The notes: generated by a model not told the origin, from the letters alone. A stretch of 64,000 nt of DNA from Priapulus caudatus (GCF_000485595.1 NW_014577423.1:23169-87168); one strand, 5' to 3'. Positions 18,813 through 33,400 are shown, numbered from the stretch's first letter. Numbers and translations are program-made.

Positions 18813-21800
18813 TTACATAACTAGACAGAGGGCACTCACGGAGAGTGCATACCTCTGCGAGCATGTAACATGTATGTGCTCGCTGGTGGCGGCTGCTGAC
18901 TCGCCGCTCACTGGTGGCTGCTGCTGACTCGCCACTCGCTGACTCGACACGCTATCGATTGCGCGGTGGCTACACACACACACGCTAGCGATTGCATGAC
19001 CTTCATTTGCGCGGAGGTAAATATACATACATTATCACACACACATAATCATCTATACATATCGCATATTCATGTGCATTTATTGCATATATTGTCAAAC
19101 GTCCTGCAAACAAACTTTTGTAACGTGTGTTTTACACATGTTCATTGAATTAGTAATCGTAGATAGATTTAGTTGTACATAGGAGAAGGGTTGGGTGTTT
19201 AGCATACAGATGAGAAGTAGTTAGGTTGGGTTCTACACGGATAGGTTACGGACGTTAGGTTGGGCCTTGTTACAGATGTTCACCATATGTAGATTTCCCG
19301 CGTAATATTTGAACAAGAGAGAGAGTGGTGTGTGATTGGTTAGGGTAGAGTGGAACTGGGCTGTGATTGGATGCGGGGTGGATATATTAAGGAACGCGAG
19401 AGCAGTTGGGTGACTGGAACGAGACAGGACGTGACGTGACGAGCTGACGGTTTGTTTGTAAACAATATATTTCTTTAATAGTGAACACAAATTCTATACG
19501 TCTTCTTGATTATTTATACTTTAAATTATAACATTCAACTACGTCCCTACACTTTGCAACGTGAACTGGTTTCGTTTCCTCACCCCTCCCTCGTCATCGC
19601 TTGTTTTTTCGGGGCCAAAATTTGCCAAAAAACATGGCCAAAGGGACAGCGCACAGCGGTGCCGGTTGTCAAACGACGGTGGCGCTTGATTTTTTACTTT
19701 TTTTTATTTATTTTTTATATTTAATCTTTTATCTTTTGATTTCTTATTATTTTTTACTGTTTGGGATGGGATGGGATGGCATGCGATGGGATGGCATGCG
19801 ATGAAATGGCATGGGATGTGGTGTGATGGCATGGCATGAGATGGGATGGGATATGGGATGGATAATTTTTTTTGTTATTTTCCTTTCAACCAAGCGGTCA
19901 CCAACTGAGTAACGCCACTGATTTCCCCGGGTAACGCCGGGTATCCCGCTAGTAATGAATAGGCGAAATTGGAATATTGCCGTTTGTGAGAGTAGACGAA
20001 ATGTGAGTAGGCCAACTGGGATGTTACCTAAAAGCAGGGTTCTCTCCGACGTGTCCGTGAGCTTATAATATTACAAGCACAGGTCGCTACAATGTCTGAC
20101 CTGGATCAAAACTGTACGTTATCCATAGATGAAATGTGACTAAAAGCCGACCCCTGCATGCGTTACAGTAAGACGGGAGATAACGTTTCTGGTTTTTGTG
20201 ACTTTGGTTTCCAGTGCCAGAGGCAGGAAATTCGGCAGCAGGCTTTAGTATTTATGGCTCATGTAATGTTTTCTCGATGGAAGCGGCTATTAGGCTATTT
20301 TATACCTAAAACATCTGCCCCGCACAACCAATGTTGCCATACTGAGTTGATAATATTACAGCCAAGAACAACGAAACATGGAATTTTGAAAGTTTATCTT
20401 TAGCAGCCTTATCGTGAGTATTTAAATACAGTTTACGCTGAAACCTCTTGAAATTTTTAACTTAGCTCACGGACCTCCAGTACTACCTTTGCGGACCCCA
20501 GGGGTCCTTGGACTGCCTACCAAACTCGATTACAACAAATCAAAACAAAACAGAATAAATGTATGCGTTCCATCTTCTTTGCTAAAAAAAGAGAAAGTGC
20601 TACCCCATACTACAACCTTCTAGACATTCTAAATCTTGATAATGTTTTTAAACTCAAAATCTCAACTCTTGTACACAAAATCAAGTATGTTAAAACGGAT
20701 ATTCCTGCAGCCTTTATTGATCTAATTCCTTCTGCTTTACAAATACATAATTACAACACTAGGTATGCCTCAAAAGGTAATCTACACAGACTTGCCTCCA
20801 GGACTAACTATGGTCTATCTCGATTTAAGTCTCTGGCCTCAAGGATATGGGAAACAATTCCTCTTGAAATTAAAACCTCGCCACACAGTAAATTTAAACA
20901 TGATTATAAGCTATTCCTTCTAGACAGCCAGTAATAATCAATTAAATTAAATTAGTGCGTGTTATTTAGGACCATTAGTTATATATTATATTATAATTGC
21001 TTGCTTGCTCTTGTTGTTACTTATTACTTATTACATCAATTGTAATTTTTGTTCTACTGTTCCATATATATGTATATATGTATATATTTTTTTGTACGTA
21101 GACAGCCAGAAATGTTCAATTAAATTAGTGTATGTTATTTAGGACCATTAGAAATTAGTTATATATTATATTATAAATGCTTTCTTGTTCTTGTACTTCT
21201 TACCTCAATTGTATTTTTTGTTCTACTGTTCCATATATATGTATATATGTATATATATTTATATTTTTTGTACGTAGACAACCAGAAATGTTCAATTAAA
21301 TTAGTGTATGTTATTTAGGGCCATTAGAAATTAGTTATATATTATATTATAATTGCTTTCTTGTTCTTGTTACTTATTACATCAATTTTATTTTTTGTTC
21401 TAGATACTGTTCCATATATGTATGTATGTATATATTTTGTTTCTCTCTTATTTCCTATATTTAGTTTAATTGTACTTTTCCCTCAGACTTTTTATTACCT
21501 ATGGTAGTGGTCAACTCGAAAGCTTATTGCTACTTTGACCACTACGCACATTCACCTTAAACCTATCGATTCTATAATATTATTTATCTCTCTCCCTTTT
21601 TACTACTATCTGAAATTATCTGTACAAATGAATGAAAAGTGCAAAATAAAATGAATCTGAATCTGAATCTGAATCTGAATCTGGACACTAGGTTGGGAAC
21701 CACTGTATTAGACCCTAGACGGGACTATAGTCTAGTCCCCGGGGGACTAGACTGATAAATGGCAATTACATTTATTATTTACAATCCGTCTAATTAGTAA

Positions 21801-24800
21801 TTACTGAAATCACCTGGAAATTACTAGAAAATGGTTTGGAATCTTGACGGAAAACACAGTCAAGTTCAACCGAAGTGCAAAAAGCTAGTGCAGTCATGCT
21901 GAAATGCGTGCATACTCACGTTTGTCATGGCCAGGTTTAGCTGGGGTTGGATTTAATAGCTATCCATCACTAACTCTTATGTTGCATTCGTACTATTGAG
22001 TTGCTACAATAAATTGTTGCTAGTGTGCGTAGTGCTGATAGGGTCTATGCCCCCCAGGGTACTGCCGGAACGTACCCTGGGTACGGTCCGGTATACCGGA
22101 ACGTACCCTGGTACTAAATACTACTATCTAATATGCCGGACCGTACCTCGCCTACTCCACTAACGAGTCTAGGGAGTCGCCTACGCCTACTCCCTAACCC
22201 TAACCATAACCCTAAATTTATCCCTAACTCTAACCCTAACCATATCAGCTAGATAGTTACCAGGGTACGTTCCGGTATACCGGACCGTACCCAGGGTACG
22301 TTCCGGCAGTACCCTGGGGGACATAGACCCTCTCAGCGTAAGTAGTGTTGTCATGCGTAAGTCAGCCTGTCCATCAACTATAAGCCTAGATTACCAACAA
22401 ATATAAGTACCATTCATGTACAGTACAAAAGAAGGCAATTTGAATAGATTGATGTGAACCAAAAACTTAAGGCAATGGGCAGTGGTCATGAGAAGCAACG
22501 GGGTAATACAGTTCAGCAGGGTTTTGCAAATTATGGACATAAGTTTAAAGTTTGACTTATGGTCTTCGACACAGCTACGTAGCCGTAGGGTTATGGTCAG
22601 GAGACCTATCGTTATTGAAAATATCAAGGTCTATGGTCAAATGATAGTGGCTATAGTTACATTGTACTTATTTTGCCCCAGGTTGGATGACATACTAAGT
22701 AGTTTTTTTTAACGCTGACATACCTGTTACGGGAATGTCACAGCCAAGCACAATTGCTCTGCAATGCTATTTTTCTGTTGCTGTACCTAAAATGTCCTCT
22801 GATCGAGTTACTCTTACAGCCGAATGCAGGTTCCACTTGGTGAGGCTGTGGTTGGTCGCACTGAAACCAAGGGTAGGCTGTGGTGACGGGTGGACATGGT
22901 GAATGTTGGGCTGGGAATTTTATGCCTTCTGTCAGTCTGCAGCATATGGTTTGCTTTTGCTGTGTCGTTCTAGCAAATTCAGTGCCAAGTTACAGTTCTT
23001 TCTCTGATCAGACGTATCAATATGTTCTGATTACATAACACAATTAAATCTGAGTTGATGCTAAAACTGATGCATTATTGCAGCATTCTACAAATTTTCG
23101 TGCAAATTGTTCACACGGTTTGTGTATCAAAACTTGAGTGCAAAAAACTTGGCTCTGCGAATTTGCGTTAGCTTTGATATTGTTTTAGCATGCTTGCTTT
23201 CGTGTTTGTCATGATCTTATATCAGTGTCTACACGTAGATTCATTGATGTCGTGCCACGTGGTTGTATGTTTCAGTCGATTAGGTCTTGACCTTGGTCAT
23301 GCTGCTGTGTTCCAGAAATCAAACAGAGGTAAGTATGATTCATGGGAACCCTTCTCAAATTCTTGGGTGGCGTGAAACTACTTGAGCTCAGCAATAAAAT
23401 TGGCAGAGGCAAGATCCAGTGTGTTCATCAATTGTTGCATGAGTGGAAGATACACGGTTAAAAAATTTTATTTGGCTAAAAGCTATCGGGTCTTGGAAAA
23501 TTAACCTTCAAGTCCTGTTAGTATTGGAGCTAGGTCTTTAAAAAGGGGTTGTTTTAGGTGTATGATTCCAGTGCTGTTACATTCACATTATTTTTACAGT
23601 AACTTTTTTAGTTTGCTAAGTGGTCAAAACTTAACATTCAATTGGCAGAGCAAGCATGCATGCTTGGTAAAAATTATTCGGCCTGAATAAACGGAAACAA
23701 ACGTCTTCTTTTAGGCTTAAAAAAGACGTTTGTTTCTGCTAACAAGCTGAAAAAAATTTGACACACGGTAGGCGGGCAAAACTTTTTTTTCATCAAATAT
23801 TTTTTATTTCTTTTTGTATGCTAACAATGTTCTTGTTTTATACTTATAGCAGCCCATGTAATGACGTCAAAGTCAAATCAATGCATTCACCAATTAATAG
23901 ATATCACTTTGAAATTTTTTTTTTTCGATTACATTAAAAAGTTTTGACACGGCGGTTTCAAATAGACTCGGTCGGGTTTACGGAAACAAATGTCTTTTTT
24001 AGGCCTCCAGCAGCATTGTTTATCAGGGGCTTAATATATATATTCTAGATGTATAAATTTGTACACTCCTAATTAACCTCACTATTAGCCATCACTAACT
24101 GGATACATCAGCTGATGTACATACCTGTAGGGCGATGGGTGATTTTTTAAGAGGTTATAAATAATTTTTAATTGTGGTGTCAAGCATGCATGTATGGAAA
24201 GTCATCCCCTTCAAAAATAATTATTAAACATTTCAAATACACACTTTTAAATCAATTTAAAACATTTCAAATTAATTAATAAAAATACAAATTACTTTAT
24301 ATTGTTCGAGAAATTTAAATTCAAAATTTAAAATCAATTCACAGAATAAAAAATCAATTTATTAACTTGCAAATTAATTCACAACTTTCCAAAATAATTG
24401 CTTGATATACAAATTCCTTCACATCATTGTAAAAATTCATTTTCTAAACGTACAATTTATTTTCAAAACAACAAACCAATTTACTAACTTGCAATTTAAT
24501 TGAGAACATGTTACATAAAGTTAAAACTCACAAATGTTTAAATCTTGCTTCATCACCCTACCAATTGAAATTATAAGTTTTAAATTAATTTACAGAATAA
24601 CGAATCAGTTCACTAAGTTTGAAATTAATTTATTTCTTTTAACATTAATCACCAGAAATGCAAATCTAACTGTTGGTTTCAGAATTATTAGGTAACAAAC
24701 GACAAATGCATAGCTTAAATTACAAATTAATCATACAGCTTTCAAAACATATATAAATGTTTACAATCAAAGAGCTCATTTAACAATCAATTTATGCAAC

Positions 24801-27234
24801 TTCCAATCTATTCAAGACTTCTGAAATCACTTACTAACGTTTAAAATTTGCCGCCCACTCTGTTGTTTCCGGTCTGTGTGAAAAACTATTCAGGAAACTT
24901 CGAATCAATTCATAGGACTTGCAATCTATTCACTACACTTTCTGAACCAGCCAACTACAAACCAAACTCCAAATCAATTCAATCTAAAAGTGCCCGGATG
25001 CTTCAGTTCGGATGGATACGCTATAATATTGGAGGATCCGATTTTTCCCACCCTGCGGGAAAGATGTGTTTGTTTACAGCTGTACACTACAGTGTAGTGA
25101 CAGTGTTACCCAAGGAGCGTTCAGCGTGACGTCACGTCCAGGTCACATGTGTAAACATAGCTCTGCTGGTTGGCAAAAGCGTTCGCCGGCACAGGCACTT
25201 GGAAGGTCTCAATAAAAAAAAGAATGGTAAATAAACACGAAATGTATTTACTACCAAAGTCTTAATGTTTCTCTACTATATTTCACCGCTAATTACCCGT
25301 AAATGCCGGTCAAATGCTCATCTGCAACACGCAAGTACACCGCACGCACGCCCTGTGCTGCGTGCACAAACAACATGAATATGTTATGTTATTAATGTTG
25401 TTTATGCTCTTTTATGCTCTTTTATTGTTATGCTCTCTTATTTATGTTGTTTGTGCACGCAGCACAGGGCGTGCGTGCGGTGTACTTGTGTGTTGCAGAT
25501 GAGCATTTGACCGGCATTTACGGGTAGTTAGCGGCGAAATAGAGTAGAGAAACATTAAGACTGGTAGTAAATACATTTCGTGTTTATTTACCATTCTTTT
25601 TTTTTATTGAGACCTTCCAAGTGCCTGTGCCGGCGAACGCTTTTGCCAACCAGCAGAGCTATGTTTACACATGTGACCTGGACGTGACGTCACGCTGAAC
25701 GCTCCTTGGGCAACACTGTCACTACACTGTAGTGTACAGCTGTAAACAAACACATCTTTCCCGCAGGGTGGTAAAAATCGGGTCCTCCAATATTATAGCG
25801 TATCCATCCGAGCTGAAGCATCCGGGCACTTTTAGAATGAATTGATTTGGAGTTTGGTTCGTAGTTGGCTGGTTCGGAAAGTGTAGTGAATAGATTGCAA
25901 GTCCTATGAATTGATTCGAAGTTTCCTGAATAGTCTTGCACACGGACCGGAAACAACAGAATGGGCGGCAAATTGTAAACGTTAGTAAGTGATTTCAGAG
26001 GTCTTGAATAGATTGGAAGTGGCATAAATTGATTGTTAAATGAGCTCTTTGATTGTAAACATTTATGTTTTGAAAGCTGTATGATTAATTTGTAATTTAA
26101 GCTATACATTTGTTGTTTGTTACCTAATAATTCTGAAACCAACAGTTAGATTTGTATTTCTGGTGATTAATGTTAAAAGTAATAAATTAATTTCAAACTT
26201 AGTGAACTGATTCGTTATTCTGTAAATTAATTTAAAACTTATAATTTCAATTGTTAGGGTGATGAAACAAGATTTAAACATTTGTGAGTTTATGTAACAT
26301 GTTTTCAATTAAATTGCAAGTTAGTAAATTGGTTTGTTGTTTTTAAAATAAATTTTACGTTTAGAAAATAACTTTTTACAATGATGTGAAGGAATTTGTA
26401 TATCAGGCAATTATTTTGGAAAGTTGTGAATTAATTTGCAAGTTAATAAATTTATTTGTTATTCTGTGAATTGATTTTAAATTTTGAATTTAAATTTCTC
26501 GAACAATATAAAGTAATTTGTATTTTTATTAATTAATTTGAAATGTTTTAAATTGATTTAAAAGTGTGTATTTGAAATGTTTAAAAATGATTTTTGAAGG
26601 GGATGGCTTTCCATATGCATGTACTCTGTAATCATTTTCATTGAGGCATGCAAAGAGCTGTGTGGTTGCTTTCATAGGCGCAAATCCAGTTTAGTCACCT
26701 TATGTATCACGAAGTGTGTTAGGGTTAGGGTTGGGCTTAGGGTTAGGGTTAGGGTTAGGGTTAGGGTTTTTGCATCATTCCTTGATATACGGAAATTCTG
26801 TGCATCCGTTGATGATACACAGAAATCTGTGCATCACTTCGTGATACCTAAGGTGCCTAAAGTGGATTTGCACCGCTTTCATATTGGCACCTGTAGTAGT
26901 GATTAGGTGATCACAATTGATTTGGTTGGTTGTGCCATTTTTTATTTGTTTGCTATAGAGGGATGTTTCACTGCTTTTCAGTCACATCTGAAAATGTGCT
27001 TGCCTTAGTGCGCTACTATGGTGTTCATGCCTATATGTTATAGTTAAACATTTTGTTATTGTCACGTTGTCTTCTAATTTAAAGGTGTGATTCTGTATCT
27101 ATAAGTAAAAAATCTGATTAATAGATATTTCTAGGGCTGAGATAACTGTTGAGGCCTCCTGTGTAATAATTGAAATTAACTTTAAAAATCAGTCTCGATG
27201 TGAAATGCTTCATACTTTTACTGCATACAGTTGC

Positions 27235-27277
<43 letters not shown>

Positions 27278-28416
27278 ATATATATATTTCACGTGCCAGA
27301 TAAATTATGAAGAAATATGTTATTTTACAGAGACGGTGGTAAACATTGCAGATTCTGTCAGAGGAAAAGATGTCTTCCTAATTCAGACAGCCACAAAGTA
27401 AATGATTTGAGGGTTGTAGCTAGATATAATTTTTGCTAGTGAATATGTGTAACTCGGTATTAGCTGAACTGGCCTTGCTTTTAAAAGAAACTCTGTGTAA
27501 TAAAGTTAGTCAATGTTGTAGAGTGCAAGTTTTATACTGTCTGTCTTTACATTGATCTAAAGTTTGTAACCAAGTTAGGCAAGGTGGCAGCTACGTCAGA
27601 TATTCGGAACCATATTTCAGGGATGTAAATAATGACATCATGGAGCTGCTTGTGATGGCATATGCTTGCAAGACCTCCAGTGCTCGCAAGGTCATCGGTG
27701 TCATACCTTACCTACCCTACTGCAAGCAGAGCAAGATGCGCAAACGTGGTGCCATTGTGTCAAAACTCCTTGCCAAAATGATGTGCAAAGCAGGTAGGTG
27801 AGCTAATTGTTTATCAGATGATCAGAGATATTACAGCAGATGAGTGACATAAGCCAGTAAGCCTTTCTTATTTAAGCCGGGGGAGTCTATATGCCGTGAT
27901 ACAAAAATTTCAAGTGTGTTTAATAAAATGCACATTATAACCAAGTAACCCATTTGAAATAACATTAGGACTGCAAAGTGTGATTTGGAGTTATAATTTT
28001 AACTCGTGTGATTCTCATTTTTACGGTAAAACTTATTAAATGTATAATCCTGCATCAGTTGGTTACATTGAACTGACGCTTGTTAAAATATTGTTATGAT
28101 TCTTGACATGAATCACGTCCCACAGATTTCGTCAGGTACGCCTTTTCCTTTTTGTAAACCATAGATAAACACGGGCTGTCACTTGTACATTTTTTCGCAC
28201 TGAGTTGACCATGTTTGTTCCCAGGTATAACACACTTGATTACAATGGATCTACCACAGAAAGAGATCCAAGGTTTTTTTGATGTTCCTGTTGATAATCT
28301 CAGAGCTTCTTCATTTCTTCTGAACTACATTCGGACCTCAGTACGTTGTTGCTCGGCTGCTTCATGCTTAATATTACATGTGCACACTCAGACATGCACA
28401 CACGCATGCGCACACA

Positions 28417-28499
<83 letters not shown>

Positions 28500-30358
28500 A
28501 CACGCATGCACACACAAAAACACGCACAGGCCCACGTGCATGCACATACAAAAACATGCACGCACAGGCACACACATGCACGCGCACATATGCAAACAAT
28601 GAACACATGCACATGTACATGCACATTTTATGTAGATGTGTGTCCGAAAATTAATTGTGGATACAGTTAATGCACGTGATTAACTTTTCTGTATGAGATT
28701 GTAACATACACGTGGATATATCAACTAGTCTAACTGTTTCTTACGTGCTTGGGCACTAGGCACAAGTGGAATTAATTTACTCTGGGAGACAGCTATTCAT
28801 AGGGTTTCGTACTAACGTTCTGCAGATTCCCGACTACACAAATGCAGTCATTGTGGCCAGAAATCCTGGCTCAGCTAAACGCGCGCAGTCATTCGCGGAA
28901 CGACTGAGACTGGGATTAGCTGTGATCCATGGTGAGCAGAAAGAAGCCGAATCTGATGAAGTAGATGGGCGTCACTCCCCACCACCGATCCTGAGTCGCA
29001 CGTATAACCCTGACCTTGGGTTTGAAGTTGTACCAGGTACCTTTAAATTTTTGGTGATTCTATAAATGTTGCATGTTTTGTTGTAATTCTAGGTTCATCA
29101 GCTTTATTTCAAATAAATAAGATGGTGAAGTCTGATATAACCAGGGTCTCCAACCGTTCCTCATTCTGCGGAATCATTACGATTTCTAGGCTTAATTTCC
29201 GCATTGTGCAGCGGCAAGGTTATATTCCTCATTTCAGTTGCATTGTACAAAATTTGCACTGATTGTTCGCATTGTTCGCTTGGACACATTGTTTTTTTTC
29301 AGGCATGTCTACGGTAAATGGAACAGCCTAGTCAGACAGGCGCTGTCTGCAAGGTGTCGCGTAGTTTGTCTGCTAATCAGACAAGGGTTGTAGGGTTGAG
29401 ATAGTGTTATCAGACATGAGAATATGGCCCACAGTATGCCCCAGATTGCAGGAAAATGGCTTAAATATTTCAAAATTTTCTGGGGGAGCATGCCCCTAGA
29501 CCCCCCTCTACCACTGTCAGGCTTACGGCACGCGGGCCCGCCTGAGGCAGACAAGGTTCATTTCGCCCCCCCCGTCCATCAATTTCTGAATACACTCACA
29601 AGTTACTGATCACCGCGGGAACATTCCGCATTTAGAGTTCACAGGGTTGGAGACCCTGTATAACGTGTAGTCTCGTTTTAATTCACGTAAGCAAGCAACA
29701 AGTCTCGCATGGTGCGAGAACATGTGAGATGTACACAAACAATAGACAAGTAACCCAGTCCTGACATTTATACTTTTTTTGCTACGTTTTTCAACACTCC
29801 TTCTCAAAATTCTAAATGGGAAAATATTAACTGAAGAAAGTCAGTCCATTGAAATTACGAAATAACACCCGTGATTTTTCTCAATCTCTTGAATTTAAAG
29901 TCAGTTCATAGAAATTACTCCAATCATGTTTCTAAGTCTCTTGAATTGAGCTTGAGCAAGTCCCTTGGTTAGGATGTCAGCTACCATGTCCTCACTCCTG
30001 CAGTACTGAAGCACAACAGCTCCATTCTCCACCTGCTCCCAGATGAAATGATATTTAATGGCGACGTGTTTTGCTCGACCATGAAACTGAGGGTTTTTAG
30101 CTCATCTGACATAGTCAGATGCAGCTTGTAGAATCGCATTCAGCGGTGACCTAGCATTTTTATGGCTTTATTGAAAGGACCATGAAATGTACTTTCTGCT
30201 GACATGCGAAGAGTAAGTGTCGGATAACCTTTTGACCCTCGAGAGGAGGGTTAAAATGGATTTGTTGACTGTATACACAAAGACTGAACTGCTTTTTCTG
30301 CTTGTGGGATGTCGAGGCACAGATTTTTTTTTTTTTATTTTTTTTTTTTTTCTTTTTT

Positions 30359-30407
<49 letters not shown>

Positions 30408-33400
30408 TTTCTTTTTTTTTTTTTTTTTTTTTTTTTTTCTTTTTTTTTTTATTTATGGGGCACAGTTCAACTTGCAAAGGCAAATGTTTGTTGAAGACAA
30501 TGGTTACGCTCCTTAAATATATATTTTCTAAAGCAGTCTGTATTAGGCAGCCCATGTATTAGCACACTGTAATGATAACCCTAGAATGCCGCGTGTGTAC
30601 CAAAAACATGGGGGCAGCACCATTACGCATGTGAACTGGCACTATTCTAATCATAATTATTGCCTGGCAACCTGCAATGGCAGATGTGTTAACTCACAGC
30701 TGAGCGAAATTCTCGCCTGCCTGAATATACCTTGATTTCAGCACTATCAATGGAAGTGGAGGATATCACGCACGAAGGGTGATGCCATCTTTGATTTAAT
30801 CTGACTGACTACTTGACACCGACATGCTCGACGGCAAACTGCTTTTGCTTATTAGAGCCGCACCTCCAGAGAAACCATCCGCCCCCTCCCCCACTCTCCC
30901 CCCACCACCACCACTACGCTCGCGCTCGACGCATATCCATGATAACATGTTAATATAGAGAAGTCATTAAAGTTACACAGTTGTATCTTTATTACTGTAC
31001 TACCGGTATAGCAAAGCCTAGCTATCATAGATTTTAGATCTGTATTAGTAGTATCCTAGATATATGCTCTGAGCGCGAACACGGTGATGGGAGGGTGCTC
31101 TTCATTCGTTTGCCAGTGAGTTTAGCATCAGAACACCTGCCGTCAGGTGAGCGCTGTCGCTCTGCGGCACTTGTTGGTCATACATATAGCAGACTGGTTA
31201 TCTTCAAATATAACCATAGCACTTGCCGTATCATTTCTTAGGTCGTAGGTAAGGCGTTTCAGCCAGATAGCCTCTTGTGCAGCACTAGCTAAGGCCGTAT
31301 ATTCTGCCTCAGTCGTAGACAGTGCCACACAGCTCTGATTTTTACTCCTCCAACTGATGGCAGCACCACACACTTGAAACACATAACCAGATGTAGATTT
31401 CCTGTCATCTACATCTCCTGCCCAGTCTGAGTCGGAATACCCCACACATTCACTTGAAGTGTTCTTCTCAAACTTTAACCCGTAATTGATGGTACCTTTC
31501 GGATATCTCGTGATTCTTTTCACGGCTGACCAATGCTCTTTAGTTGGTGCAGCACAACATTTTGCCACATTGCTAACTGCAAATGTTATGTCTGGTCTTG
31601 TCCAGAGTGACAGATACAGCAAACTGCCAACAGCAGACTGGTACAGTTTCTGGTCAACTGTCTCATCATCCTTCTCTGCTTTGACCAGTTTGCTGTTTGT
31701 ATCAACGGGAGTTGACACAAGTTTTGCATCATTCATGTTGAATCGCTCTAACACATTCTTGGTGTAACCTGGTTGACCCATCCAGATAGACTCAGGACTT
31801 GTCTCTCAGTCAACTGTCACACCCAAGAAAAAACTAAGATTACCCATATCTTTCACAGTGAACTTATCAGATATGGCCTTCTTTACTTCCTTCAACCGAT
31901 GCTGGCTTTTCACTGCAACCAGGATGTCGTCGACGTACACAGCCAATATAACCAGCTCTCCTTCTGAAGTGTAGATACACGGATCATTTGTTGACTGCTT
32001 AAAGCAGTTGACTAATCTCAAGCAGATGCTCATGAAAGGCTGCATTCCAGCATCGTGGCGACTGCTTTAAACCGTATATGCTCTTCTTGAGCTTGCAGAC
32101 GAGATCCTCCTTGCCCTTCTCAACGAACCCCTCTGGCTGCTTCATATACACCTCTTCTTTCAAGGTGCCATTCAGGAAAGCTGTCGTAACGTCCATCTCA
32201 TGAAGAAAGAGGTTGTTCTTTGCTGACAGGGCTATCACCGTCCTTACAGACTCTGACCGGACGACTGGACTAAAGGTTTCGTTATAGTCCAGTCCTTGCT
32301 GTTGTGAGTAGCCCTGCGCCACCAGTCTTGCTTTGAACCTCTCAGTCGATCCATCGGCTCCCAGCTTTTCTTTGAACACCCACTTGCTGCCGACGATTTT
32401 CTGGTCCTGGGGAGGTGGGACCAGCTCCCACACTTCGTTATGAGAAAGAGATCCCATCTCCTTCTCCATGGCTGTCATCCACTTTCTGCTGTCAGAACTG
32501 TTTAGCGCTTGCTTGAAGTTAGCCGGTTCGGAGGCAGCAACTGACACCCACTCTCCAAGAAGGTCTGGAGCTCTTCTTACTCTATCTGACCGCCTCACAT
32601 CATGATTTGCAGCATTCGCTGGGTCACGCAGACCACCGTCACCAGGTGCATCATCATCATCATCACCATCAGAGGAGACGTCCACTGATGGTTGGTTGGG
32701 CGTCACATTCGTTTCAGCCTAGATGCTCGGATCAGACTTGAGATCACTCTCGTTGAAGATTACATCTCGGCTGTAGAACATCCTCCGCTTGGCCGGATCG
32801 TACAGCCGATATCCCTTCACCTCCTCGCCATAGCCCATCAATCGACACTTCTTGCCCTTGATATCCAGCTTCAGGCGCTCATCTTTAGGGATGTGGGCAT
32901 ACGTAGCACAGCCGAAGACCCTCAAGTTGCTGACATCGGGCTTTTCTCCATGCACAACTTCAAAAGGTGTCAATCCATCAAGGGCTCTGGTCGGACTTCT
33001 GTTGGTCAGATATACAGCAGTTGACAATGCCTCTGCCCAAAATTGTTTCTCAAGGCTCGCATTAGTCAACATGGTTCTGATCTTCTCAACGAGAGTCTTA
33101 TTCATACGCTCTGCAACACCATTTTGCTCGGGAGTCTTCGGTACGGTCAGCTCGTGCCTGATGCCATGCTTCCTTAGGTGATCCTCAAACACCTCTGAAG
33201 TAAACTCTCCACCGTTATCAGTTCTCAAGGCCTTTAACTTCTCACCAGTGGAGCTCTCAACCACAGCCTTCCACTCAAGGAAACGAGAAAACACATCCTC
33301 CTTCCTCTTAAGGAAATTCACCCATGTGTATCTGGAGAAATCATCAATAAAAGTGAGGAAATAGTGAGCACCACTCAGTGACTTTGTGCTCAGTTTACCA

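Larger units (their letters stand above)
17180..20036. mobile_element. Inverted-repeat element interrupted by Helitron-like insertions
   Basis: The left part has repeated TTGGCCTACTCCCATTTCGCC-type motifs (17190-17290). Inverted equivalents at about 19960-20035 read TAGGCGAAATTGGAA and GAGTAGGCCAACTGGGAT. Between them lie a Helitron-like element (17482-18578), a CA tract and a second Helitron-like 3' end (to 19952). A single ancestral inverted-repeat element split by later insertions is the simplest reading. Confidence 0.5.
20550..21690 (+). mobile_element. 5'-truncated LINE (non-LTR retrotransposon), 3' end
   Basis: An open frame at about 20563-20937 encodes the C-terminal tail of a LINE ORF2, with [33 protein letters not shown] and [19 protein letters not shown]. 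This is the domain after the reverse transcriptase in CR1/L2/RTE-like elements. A 3' UTR with three tandem units follows, then AATAAAATGAATCTGAATC with a GAATCT microsatellite tail at 21650-21684, typical of LINE 3' ends. RT and endonuclease domains are absent. The element lies in PRPSAP intron 1. Confidence 0.85.

Noticed and set aside
19090-19540. Possible solo LTR with TATA-like ATATATTAAGG
   Set aside because: A plausible promoter-like and poly(A)-like arrangement is present, but no matching LTR pair, no TG..CA ends I can fix and no target duplication.
24848-26142. Mirrored 93- and 150-codon frames that look like a conserved protein pair
   Set aside because: They are the same sequence read from both arms of a palindrome. 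The similarity reflects the DNA repeat and not protein conservation.
28215-28670. 151-codon frame starting with PRPSAP sequence and running into His/Thr repeats
   Set aside because: The first part is a true PRPSAP exon (28225-28340); the rest is intron with a (CA)n tract after the GTACGT donor.
30160-30562. Poly-Phe and poly-Lys open frames
   Set aside because: They come from the 130-bp poly-T tract inside a repeat.
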